NCBI GenBank assembly: GCA_004356415.1
Contig: SMWN01000100.1
Location: 1-6,766, forward strand
DNA: 6,766 nt
Source: Gammaproteobacteria bacterium
Lineage (GTDB): Bacteria > Pseudomonadota > Gammaproteobacteria > Eutrophobiales > Eutrophobiaceae
Direction: 5' to 3'
Every line of letters begins with the position of its first letter. The first letter of the stretch is position 1. The notes below the pieces were generated by a model that was not told the DNA's origin, ran no database searches, and saw only the letters and a program-made list of their open reading frames with translations. A program made the position numbers and the translations under genes. This document shows, piece after piece, positions 1-5,992 of this stretch.

Positions 1-691
1 CGCGACCAATCATCACACCATCAACGTGTGCGTATTGCTCCATAATCGAATCATGTGTCGTGAAACCACCATTAATAATAAAATCAAGTTCAGGAAATTC
101 TTTTTTCAACTGATAGACGGTTTCATATTGCAATGGAGGCACTTCGCGATTTTCTTTTGGACTGAGGCCATTTAACCAGGCCTTGCGCGCATGGATGATA
201 AAGGTATTGCAGCCTGCTTTTTTTACACAGTTGATAAACGCAGACAATTCCTCATAACTGTCCTGATCGTCGATTCCAATCCGTGTTTTAACTGTGACGG
301 GAATGTTAACGCTTTGTGACATTCGAGAGATCCCCTCGGCAACCAATTCTGGCTCCGCCATCAGGCAGGCACCGAATTTTCCTGATTGCACCCGCTCACT
401 GGGGCAGCCGACATTTAGATTTACTTCATCATACCCAGCTTCTTCCGCAATTACGGCACAAGCTGCGAGACCCTCAGGATCACTTCCACCCAACTGTATT
501 GCTAATGGATATTCATCTACATGGTGTTCAAGAAAACGTTGCCTGTCACCATGAATGAGTGCCCCCGTGGTAATCATCTCGGTATAAAGCATTGCGTGCG
601 GAGAGATTATTCTCATAAAAAAACGAAAATGCCGATCGGTATGATCCATCATAGGCGCAATGGATAATTTTCTATTTAATTTTAAGGTCAT
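1..691 (-). CDS. dusA: tRNA-dihydrouridine(20/20a) synthase DusA, C-terminal part beyond the left edge
   Basis: The first 230 residues of an FMN-dependent enzyme that reduces uridine to dihydrouridine in the tRNA D-loop (U20/U20a for DusA) are present. The TIM-barrel start carries APMMDHTDRHFRF (12-24). The Dus signature NLNVGCPSERVQSGKFGACL (91-110) contains the presumed catalytic acid Cys96. VKTRIGIDDQDSY (134-146) includes the FMN/RNA-contacting Lys135, and FIIHARKAWLNGLSPKENRE (164-183) is typical of the DusA subfamily rather than DusB or DusC. The frame stays open to the edge; about 90-100 residues, including the tRNA-binding helical domain, should lie outside. The start is well fixed: an in-frame TGA lies at 698-700, only three codons above the ATG, so no earlier start is possible, and the next Met (14) would cut into the conserved motif. 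The gene overlaps the end of mutH by 20 nt and has no clear Shine-Dalgarno, which suggests coupled translation. Position 17 is His where E. coli DusA has Trp. Confidence 0.96.
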   Translation of the reverse strand, partial: MTLKLNRKLSIAPMMDHTDRHFRFFMRIISPHAMLYTEMITTGALIHGDRQRFLEHHVDEYPLAIQLGGSDPEGLAACAVIAEEAGYDEVNLNVGCPSERVQSGKFGACLMAEPELVAEGISRMSQSVNIPVTVKTRIGIDDQDSYEELSAFINCVKKAGCNTFIIHARKAWLNGLSPKENREVPPLQYETVYQLKKEFPELDFIINGGFTTHDSIMEQYAHVDGVMIGR

Positions 692-1346
692 GTTGAATCA
701 GTATTTGCCTGGTCAGGATCGTCCTTAAATAAAAGCCGCGGGGTAGGGTGAGGATTTCTTCACCTTCACTATTGATCCCTTTACAGAGTGCTTTTGAATT
801 TGATGCTTTAGGCCGAATTTGCAGATACTGACCTTGATGTGCGGTGATCTGTTCCAGTTCTCCCATGGCGATCATGTCCATGAGTTCTTCCCAGTCTCTG
901 CGTAATACTGATTCTTGATCTTTGTCAGGACTCCAAAGAATGGCTGAACCAATTCTTCTTGCTGCCAGTGGAATATCAGGATCTGCTTCAACAGGTAACC
1001 ACAGGACACGAGAAAGTTTATGTTTGACCAGTGAGTTTTCCCAGCGAGATTCTGGGCTGGTAAGGTTAATTGCACAGACATAGGTAGATTCTTTCGGTGT
1101 ACCAAGGTGATTTAGCGGTAAGGTTTTTAATTCAACTCCGATATGTAGAAAATCTGGTTCAGGAAGCGAGCCGGCTGTTGCGCCCAGACTGTGTTCAAGT
1201 AATTGTCCAATCCAACCTTTGTGACGGTGTTGATCCTCTGGTGTTTCGATACCTTGTTTAATTGCTATTTGTTGTAGCGTTTTCCCAGCAATTTTAGAGG
1301 CATTTTCCAGTAATTCATTTTCTGAAAGAGGAGGGCGTGTGACCAT
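672..1346 (-). CDS. mutH: DNA mismatch repair endonuclease MutH
   Basis: This 224-residue protein (E. coli MutH is 229) nicks the unmethylated strand at hemimethylated GATC sites after MutS-MutL activation, directing repair to the newly made strand. It matches MutH along its whole length. GWIGQLLEHSLGATAGS (44-60) carries the conserved active-site-region Glu51. The catalytic D-(X)n-E-X-K motif of the restriction-endonuclease-like fold is Asp65, Glu72 and Lys74 in PDFLHIGVELKTLPL. Further family blocks are HKLSRVLWLPVEAD (109-122), RRDWEELMDMI (149-159) and YLQIRPKASNSKALC (174-188), followed by LTLPRGFYL near the C-terminus. All expected catalytic residues are intact. Its ATG lies 21 nt after the glnD stop. 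The nearest SD-like element, TAAGGG, overlaps that stop and is rather far away, so coupling to glnD translation is likely. Its end overlaps dusA. Its presence implies Dam methylation and MutS/MutL elsewhere in the genome (inference). Confidence 0.97.
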   Translation of the reverse strand: MVTRPPLSENELLENASKIAGKTLQQIAIKQGIETPEDQHRHKGWIGQLLEHSLGATAGSLPEPDFLHIGVELKTLPLNHLGTPKESTYVCAINLTSPESRWENSLVKHKLSRVLWLPVEADPDIPLAARRIGSAILWSPDKDQESVLRRDWEELMDMIAMGELEQITAHQGQYLQIRPKASNSKALCKGINSEGEEILTLPRGFYLRTILTRQILIQHDLKIK

Positions 1347-1367
1347 ATTTTTCAGGAAATTTTTCCC

Positions 1368-4043
1368 TTAGGAAAGTATTTCAATAATGAAGTTAGTCAG
1401 GCTTTCAAATTTAGCCGGATCGGTGATAGGTTGATCTTCTTTATCTGTGATGAAAAAAATATCTTCAACACGCGACCCATAGGTAGCTATCTTCGCCCCA
1501 TGGAGACGGATGTCACATACTGAAAGAGCGATGCCGACACGTGATAGAAATCCTGGTCTATCCGAGGCAATCACTTCCATGATCGTTCTATTATTTTTTT
1601 CATCCTGTGTGAATTGTACGGTTGTTGGAATGGGAAATACTTTCTGTTTTCGTGACCGTGGACGCGATATTTTTTTAGACCATTGATCCATTTTTGATAG
1701 TGCATCATCCAGTTTGATCACAATGTCTTCCCTATGTTTTTTTTCTTTAATTGCCTCGCCTGATTTATCCAGAACGATATAGGTGTCCAGTGTAAATCCG
1801 TGTGCTGAGGAAATAACCCTTGCATCGACAATGGTGAGACCAAGTTGATCCAACACACGTGTTGTTGTGGCAAAAATATTGTCCTGATTTTTCATGTAAA
1901 CAAAGATTTCTGTACCGCCCCGAATGGCTTGTTGACGAACCTTGATTAAGGGATATTGCTGTTTTGTATTATCTGCGATCGATTTGGTATGCCATGCAAT
2001 TTCATCTGGTGAATAGCGAATAAAATAATCTTCACCCAATGATGCCCAGAGCTTGTCAACATCGAATTTTGATTTTGTTCGTTTACTCACCAGTTCCAGT
2101 GCGGAGTATTTGGTTTTCCTGATGCGGCCTTCTTTATTGAACGGGTTTTCCAGACCACGTCTGAGCGCACGCGTTGTCTCATTGTATAGCTGACTAAATA
2201 ATGAGTCTTTCCATGCATTCCAGAGCTCAGGATTGGTGCCATTAACATCAGCAACGGTCAACAAGTACAGATAATTCAGGTGTTCCCGGTCGCCCATTTT
2301 TACCGCAAATTTATTAATGATTTCCGGGTCATTGATATCTTCACGCTGTGCTGTTTTTGACAGGATGAGATGGTTTTCAACCAGCCAGCCGACAAGATCC
2401 GCATCATATGTGCTTAGACCGTGTCGCTTACAAAAATCGATGGCATCTTTTGCGCCTAATTTGGAATGGTCTCCTTGCCGACCTTTAGCGATATCGTGGA
2501 ATAAACCAGAAAGGTAGAGCAGTTCCTGTTTTGGCAATATTTTCAAAATTTTCTGACAGAGCGGATAAGTATCAGCATATTCTGGCATCCCGAAATGTCG
2601 CATATTCTGAACGACAAAAAGGATATGTTCATCGACACTGTAAACATGGAAGAGATCGAATTGCATTTGCCCTTCAATTTGACCAAAGGCGGGCAGATAT
2701 TTACTGAGTATGCCGTAACGGTGCATACGCCGAAGTTCATGGCCGACGTATCTTGGTTGTCGAATGATTTCCATAAACAGGCTTTTATTACGAATATCAT
2801 TTCTGAAATCATCATCAATCAGGTATAAATATTGACGAATCAAGCGAATGGTGCTTGCGCGGATGCCCTTGATTGAAAGGGTTTGTTGCTTGAGCAGGAA
2901 TATTTCAAGTAATGCAAAAGGGTGCCATTCAAAAACTTGATCATGACAAACTTCGATAAAATCATTGCGGATCTGGAAACGCTTGTTGACGGGTTTAATT
3001 TTTTCTCTGCGTGTCGCATAGATGATAGCTTCCTGAAAGTGCTGTAATAGTATTTCGTTGAGACGACTCAATTCTCGTACCGTTTGGTAGTACATTTTCA
3101 TGAATTGTTCAACGCCGCTGTTATCTTCAGCCTGAAAGCCGAAGATCTGCGCTATGTGATGTTGATAATCAAACAAGAGTCTGTCGTCATGACGACCTGT
3201 TAGATTATGCAGGGCATAGCGAATACGCCATAGAAAAGTCTGACCTGCGGAAAGCGTTTTATATTCTTCCTTGGTCAGAAAGCCATGTTCAACCAGATCA
3301 TAGAGGCTATCAACACCAAAATGGCGCTTGGCAACCCAGCCAATCATCTGAATATCTCTTAAGCCACCGGGCCCTTCCTTGATGTTGGGTTCAAGACTAT
3401 GTTCAGTATTGGCATATTTTTCATGGCGTTCAATTTGTTCTTGCCACTTGGCCTTGAAGAATTTTTTGGTTGACCAGATCTTTTTCGGTCCAGTTAACTT
3501 ACGCATGGATTCAAATAAAGTTGGCTCGCCTGCCAGCAGACGTGATTCCATGATGTTTGTGGCGACTGTGATATCAGCACGACCTTCGGTAACACAATCC
3601 TTGACAGTACGGACGCTCTGGCCCACTTCAAGCCCGATGTCCCATAAAAAGGTCAGGAATTGCTGGATCTGTTGATTGACTTCCTTGCTGCTTCTGGACT
3701 TCTCCAGAATCATTAAATCAATATCAGAGGCAGGGTGAAGTTCTCCTCGTCCATAGCCGCCTACGGCGACTAATGCCAAATTCTTAGAAGTGATCATTGA
3801 TTTCCAGGCATTGATCAAAAGTTGGTCAATCAACCATGCACGTTTATGTACAAGTTCCACCACGTTGAGTCCGGAATCAAAAGCATCTTTAAGTGCCTCG
3901 GTTCCACTACATAAGGCATCTTTAAAAGTTTTTAATGGTGATGGTGATATCTCTAATGATTTTAAAAAGGCGTCACTATTGAACAAAAATTTATTATCAA
4001 TTTGTGATGGCAGGTTTGAAGTGACAGAGATAGTATTTGACAT
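1368..4043 (-). CDS. glnD: Bifunctional [protein-PII] uridylyltransferase / uridylyl-removing enzyme GlnD
   Basis: GlnD is the cytoplasmic glutamine sensor of the nitrogen-regulation cascade. It uridylylates PII (GlnB/GlnK) when glutamine is low and removes UMP when glutamine is high. The 891 residues are almost the same length as E. coli GlnD (890). Domains in order: a nucleotidyltransferase domain (about 70-230) with GGYGRGELHPASDIDL (95-110) and metal-binding Asp107/Asp109; the GlnD-specific block KEGPGGLRDIQMIGW (222-236); a helical linker; an HD-type hydrolase domain (about 465-600) with DEH at 471-473, GLFHDIAKGRQGDHSKLG (513-530; His516-Asp517) and the downstream Asp599 in TVADVNGTN; and two C-terminal ACT domains (about 711-790 and 818-891) that bind glutamine. 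Both activities look intact. The start ATG is 3 nt after the map stop codon, with only a weak purine stretch (GATGAAGAA) upstream inside map, so translation is probably coupled. The map-glnD pairing is widespread in gammaproteobacteria. Confidence 0.98.
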   Translation of the reverse strand: MSNTISVTSNLPSQIDNKFLFNSDAFLKSLEISPSPLKTFKDALCSGTEALKDAFDSGLNVVELVHKRAWLIDQLLINAWKSMITSKNLALVAVGGYGRGELHPASDIDLMILEKSRSSKEVNQQIQQFLTFLWDIGLEVGQSVRTVKDCVTEGRADITVATNIMESRLLAGEPTLFESMRKLTGPKKIWSTKKFFKAKWQEQIERHEKYANTEHSLEPNIKEGPGGLRDIQMIGWVAKRHFGVDSLYDLVEHGFLTKEEYKTLSAGQTFLWRIRYALHNLTGRHDDRLLFDYQHHIAQIFGFQAEDNSGVEQFMKMYYQTVRELSRLNEILLQHFQEAIIYATRREKIKPVNKRFQIRNDFIEVCHDQVFEWHPFALLEIFLLKQQTLSIKGIRASTIRLIRQYLYLIDDDFRNDIRNKSLFMEIIRQPRYVGHELRRMHRYGILSKYLPAFGQIEGQMQFDLFHVYSVDEHILFVVQNMRHFGMPEYADTYPLCQKILKILPKQELLYLSGLFHDIAKGRQGDHSKLGAKDAIDFCKRHGLSTYDADLVGWLVENHLILSKTAQREDINDPEIINKFAVKMGDREHLNYLYLLTVADVNGTNPELWNAWKDSLFSQLYNETTRALRRGLENPFNKEGRIRKTKYSALELVSKRTKSKFDVDKLWASLGEDYFIRYSPDEIAWHTKSIADNTKQQYPLIKVRQQAIRGGTEIFVYMKNQDNIFATTTRVLDQLGLTIVDARVISSAHGFTLDTYIVLDKSGEAIKEKKHREDIVIKLDDALSKMDQWSKKISRPRSRKQKVFPIPTTVQFTQDEKNNRTIMEVIASDRPGFLSRVGIALSVCDIRLHGAKIATYGSRVEDIFFITDKEDQPITDPAKFESLTNFIIEILS

Positions 4044-4046
4044 ATT

Positions 4047-4814
4047 CTAAAATTCTTCATCATCTCTCTTGGTCAGGATTTCGTATCCATCAGATGTGAC
4101 AAGAATAGTATGTTCCCATTGAGCTGAAAGACTTCTGTCTTTTGTTACGACAGTCCATTCATCTGGAAGTAATTTGACATGACGTTTACCCATATTAATC
4201 ATGGGTTCAATGGTGAAAGCCATTCCTTGTTCGAGTGTGAGGCCAGTATCTTTCTGTCCATAGTGCAGCACCTGTGGGTCTTCGTGAAATTCCTTACCGA
4301 TACCATGGCCACAATATTCACGAACGACTGAATAGTTATTACTTTCTGCGTGTTGTTGAATCGCGTGGCCAATATCTCCAAGACGTACCCCGGGTTTCAC
4401 CATTTCGATACCCAGTTTCATACATTCATAAGTAGTTTGTACAAGTCTTTTTGCCCTAATTGAGGGGTCGCCCACAAAGAACATTTTGCTGGTGTCACCA
4501 TGATAATCATCCTTGATGACAGTGATGTCGATATTCATGATGTCCCCACTTTTTAGTTTTTTGTTTCCTGGTATGCCGTGACAGATGACATGATTAACTG
4601 ATGTACAAATAGATTTAGGAAAACCCCGGTAATTCAAGGGGGCCGGGACGGCTTTTTGTTCATTAACGATATAATTGTGGCAGATCTGATCTAGTGCATC
4701 GGTGGTCATTCCAGCATGAACATGTGGCTCAATCATCTGTAGCACATCCGCAGCCAGACGACCCGCAATGCGCATTTTTTCAATTTCTTCAGGTGTTTTG
4801 ATGGTGACTGGCAT
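4047..4814 (-). CDS. map: Type I methionine aminopeptidase
   Basis: This 255-residue dinuclear metal-dependent peptidase removes the initiator Met from nascent proteins with a small second residue, acting near the ribosomal exit tunnel. The length and the lack of an N-terminal extension fit the bacterial type Ia enzyme (E. coli 264). The five metal ligands are visible: Asp96 in DIMNIDITV, Asp107 in YHGDTSKMF, His170 in EYCGHGIGKEFHE, Glu203 in FTIEPMIN and Glu234 in QWEHTILVT. The substrate-side His79 (VICHGIP) and His177 are also present. The start is preceded by a purine-rich GAGAGA about 5 nt upstream, and MPVTIKTPEEIEKMRIAGRL aligns with the family N-terminus. It is the promoter-proximal gene of the minus-strand unit and is transcribed divergently from rpsB. 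That places a nascent-chain processing enzyme beside ribosomal protein genes, a common arrangement. Confidence 0.98.
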   Translation of the reverse strand: MPVTIKTPEEIEKMRIAGRLAADVLQMIEPHVHAGMTTDALDQICHNYIVNEQKAVPAPLNYRGFPKSICTSVNHVICHGIPGNKKLKSGDIMNIDITVIKDDYHGDTSKMFFVGDPSIRAKRLVQTTYECMKLGIEMVKPGVRLGDIGHAIQQHAESNNYSVVREYCGHGIGKEFHEDPQVLHYGQKDTGLTLEQGMAFTIEPMINMGKRHVKLLPDEWTVVTKDRSLSAQWEHTILVTSDGYEILTKRDDEEF

Positions 4815-4855
4815 GAATCTCTCTGAATCTGGTTCTTAGGAACTGGGCTAAGCAA

Positions 4856-4884
4856 TTGTTATCAATAGTCTTGTGTGTTATAAA
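4856..4884 (+). promoter_or_regulatory. Predicted sigma70 promoter of rpsB-tsf
   Basis: A -35 element TTGTTA (4856-4861) is separated by exactly 17 nt from a -10 element TATAAA (4879-4884). The -10 carries an upstream TG (extended -10, TGTTATAAA). The sequence just after it, GCGCCC, is a GC-rich discriminator like those of stringently controlled (ppGpp/DksA) rRNA and ribosomal-protein promoters, so growth-rate control is likely. Transcription would start around 4890-4892. An inverted repeat ATTG-N4-CAAT (4855-4866) overlaps the -35 box and is probably incidental. Confidence 0.75.
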
Positions 4885-4956
4885 GCGCCCGCAGTTTCGC
4901 AAATTAATGTCACACGCACAACTACAACTGTGTATTGGGTGCCGAAAGGTTTGTAC

Positions 4957-4977
4957 ATGGTGTGTGCGGAGGCGTAA
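4957..4977 (+). other. Six-codon upstream reading frame in the rpsB leader (speculative)
   Basis: An ATG at 4957 opens a frame reading Met-Val-Cys-Ala-Glu-Ala, then TAA. It is preceded by AAAGG (4945-4949) at a 7-nt spacing, a reasonable ribosome-binding geometry. It lies inside the conserved-looking leader block, so the sequence may be kept for RNA structure rather than translation. No translation evidence can be read from the sequence. Confidence 0.2.
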
Positions 4978-4985
4978 CCCTAATC

Positions 4986-4991
4986 GGAGAG
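4986..4991 (+). promoter_or_regulatory. Ribosome-binding site of rpsB
   Basis: GGAGAG lies 6 nt before the rpsB ATG and decides that start. A stronger-looking GGAGG at 4968-4972 lies 25 nt upstream of the ATG, too far to serve it, and belongs to the leader block. Confidence 0.8.
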
Positions 4992-4997
4992 AATTAA

Positions 4998-5990
4998 ATG
5001 TCAAATGTCACCATGCGTGAGATGCTGGAGGCCGGTGTCCACTTTGGTCATCAGGCTCGTTATTGGAATCCCAAGATGGCGCCGTATTTATTCGGTCAAC
5101 GCAACAAAATCCACATTATAAACCTTGAAAAATCATTGCCGATGTACGGTGAAGCCGTTAATTTTATTGGCAAACTGGCTGCCAGAAAAGGCACGATTCT
5201 GTTTGTGGGGACCAAACGTTCTGCTCAAAACGTCATTCAGGAGGAGGCCCTACGTTGTGGAATGCCATTTGTAAACCGTCGCTGGTTGGGAGGCTTATTG
5301 ACCAACTATAAAACGGTCAAAAAATCCATAAACAGGATGAAGGGCCTAGAGGCTAAGGAAACAGACGGCACATTGGAAAAAATGTCCAAAAAAGACCAGC
5401 TTCGACATAAGAGAGAACATGAAAAGCTGTCACGCGGCCTATCCGGAATCAGGGATATGGGGGGTGTGCCAGATGCCTTATTTGTGATTGATGTCGGTTA
5501 CGAAAGCATCGCGGTCAGTGAAGCGAAAAAACTGGGGATTCCGGTCATCGGTGTCGTTGATAGTAATAATAATCCGAGTGATATTGATTACATTATCCCT
5601 GGTAATGACGATGCCATACGTTCAATCCGTCTCTATGCCAAGGGCATTGCTGATGCGATTCTGGATAGTCGTGCTGCAATAGCTCATATGGATGCTGGAC
5701 AAGAGGACGATTTTGTTGAACTCGACGAATCTGGTGAACCAATCATCCTAGAAGCTGCTGCAAAATTTGTAAGCAAAAAACCAGTGGTCAAAAAGAAGGT
5801 AAGCAAGAAAAGGACGATCAAAAAGAAAGCTGCAAAAACAACATCAGCAAAGGCAGAAAAAACAGAAGCAGTGGATAGTACTGATGGCGTAAAAGTCACC
5901 AAGAAAAAGCTTGCCAAGAAGAAGACCAAGAAAAAGGTTGCCAAGAAGGCTGAAGACAATTCAAAAAGTAAGGAAGTTGAGGAAAAATAA
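4998..5990 (+). CDS. rpsB: 30S ribosomal protein S2 with a long acidic-then-lysine-rich C-terminal extension
   Basis: S2 is a small-subunit protein at the head-body junction near S1 and the Shine-Dalgarno helix. The core (about 1-230) is canonical: MREMLEAGVHFGHQARYWNP (6-25), NKIHIINLEKS (36-46), FVGTKRSAQ (69-77), RRWLGGLLTNYKT (94-106), and PDALFVIDVGYESIAVSEAK (158-177) followed by VVDSNNNPSDIDYIIPGNDD. The full length of 330 compares with 241 in E. coli. The extra part is an acidic linker (about 233-250, EDD, ELDE) and then a low-complexity basic tail (256-330). The start is set by GGAGAG and by family alignment. Codons stay in frame to the TAA, and the tail is mostly AAA/AAG Lys codons. 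tsf begins 2 nt later. Expression is probably driven by the promoter and leader just upstream. The S2 identity is certain; the role of the tail is unknown. Confidence 0.99.
   Translation: MSNVTMREMLEAGVHFGHQARYWNPKMAPYLFGQRNKIHIINLEKSLPMYGEAVNFIGKLAARKGTILFVGTKRSAQNVIQEEALRCGMPFVNRRWLGGLLTNYKTVKKSINRMKGLEAKETDGTLEKMSKKDQLRHKREHEKLSRGLSGIRDMGGVPDALFVIDVGYESIAVSEAKKLGIPVIGVVDSNNNPSDIDYIIPGNDDAIRSIRLYAKGIADAILDSRAAIAHMDAGQEDDFVELDESGEPIILEAAAKFVSKKPVVKKKVSKKRTIKKKAAKTTSAKAEKTEAVDSTDGVKVTKKKLAKKKTKKKVAKKAEDNSKSKEVEEK
5763..5987 (+). repeat. Lysine-rich low-complexity tail of S2
   Basis: This stretch encodes residues 256-330, of which 29 of 75 are Lys. There are two dense clusters with KKK-X2/3-K spacing: 260-280 (KKPVVKKKVSKKRTIKKKAA is its start) and 301-317 (TKKKLAKKKTKKKVAKK). 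A more mixed Thr/Ala/Glu/Asp spacer (281-298) separates them, and the end is acidic (EVEEK). The pattern resembles histone H1-like bacterial tails (AlgP or HctB-type) and is expected to be disordered and RNA/DNA-binding, which is an inference from composition. The repeats are degenerate rather than exact at the DNA level. Confidence 0.8.
5979..5984 (+). promoter_or_regulatory. Ribosome-binding site of tsf inside the rpsB 3' end
   Basis: GAGGAA, which also encodes the Glu-Glu of the S2 C-terminus, lies 8 nt before the tsf ATG. Ribosomes finishing S2 would cover this site, so tsf translation is likely coupled to rpsB. Confidence 0.75.
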
Positions 5991-5992
5991 AA

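Larger units (their letters stand above)
4815..4997. other. Divergent map/rpsB intergenic region
   Basis: This 183-nt spacer separates the outward-facing map and rpsB genes. On the plus strand it contains a clear promoter followed by a leader of about 107 nt. On the minus strand no convincing map promoter is visible. The best -10-like hexamer (TATAAC) lies antisense to the rpsB -10 element, because the core TTATAA is self-complementary, but no good -35 sits at the right distance. The spacer has no protein-coding region of normal size. Confidence 0.85.
4891..4997 (+). promoter_or_regulatory. rpsB 5' leader, probable S2 autoregulatory RNA
   Basis: The untranslated leader between the predicted start site and the rpsB ATG is about 107 nt. 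In E. coli and other gammaproteobacteria, S2 represses rpsB-tsf through a conserved leader RNA. From memory, the E. coli leader has a block very close to the GGAGGCGTAACCC seen here at 4968-4980. Visible pairings are GCC-GAAA-GGU (4941-4950), a small hairpin with a GNRA loop; GGGU-GCC (4937-4943) with GGC-(GUA)-ACCC (4971-4980), seven pairs with a 3-nt bulge; and CGCAC (4915-4919) with GUGCG (4964-4968). The first two share GCC, so they exclude each other. The overall fold and the S2-binding role are inferred, not shown. Confidence 0.6.

Noticed and set aside
294..558. Two plus-strand open frames opposite dusA
   Set aside because: Both are shadows of the conserved Dus active-site region on the minus strand, overlap each other, and have no recognisable product.
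1351..1366. Short palindrome-like GGAAATTTTTCC between glnD and mutH, as a possible terminator
   Set aside because: The five-pair arms are AT-rich with almost no loop and no following U-run; it would not stop transcription into mutH.
2317..4050. Several plus-strand and out-of-frame open readings of 60-100 codons within glnD
   Set aside because: glnD is full length, with all its domains accounted for in one frame; these are frame shadows.
4855..4866. Inverted repeat ATTG-TTAT-CAAT over the rpsB -35 element, as a possible operator
   Set aside because: Only four base pairs per arm, AT-rich, and not matched to a known regulator; likely chance.
4879..4884. Possible map -10 (TATAAC on the minus strand) overlapping the rpsB -10
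   Set aside because: It is a by-product of the self-complementary TTATAA; no adequate -35 lies at 16-18 nt, so I did not call a map promoter.
5763..5948. Programmed frameshift site in the A-rich S2 tail
   Set aside because: The A-runs do not form an in-frame X-XXY-YYZ heptamer with a clear downstream pseudoknot, and the zero frame continues to a sensible stop just before tsf.
5684..5959. Minus-strand open frame of 91 codons, rich in Phe and Leu, looking like a membrane protein
   Set aside because: It is the antisense of the AAA/AAG-rich S2 tail, so TTT/CTT codons arise automatically. It has no independent SD or family resemblance and lies wholly inside rpsB.
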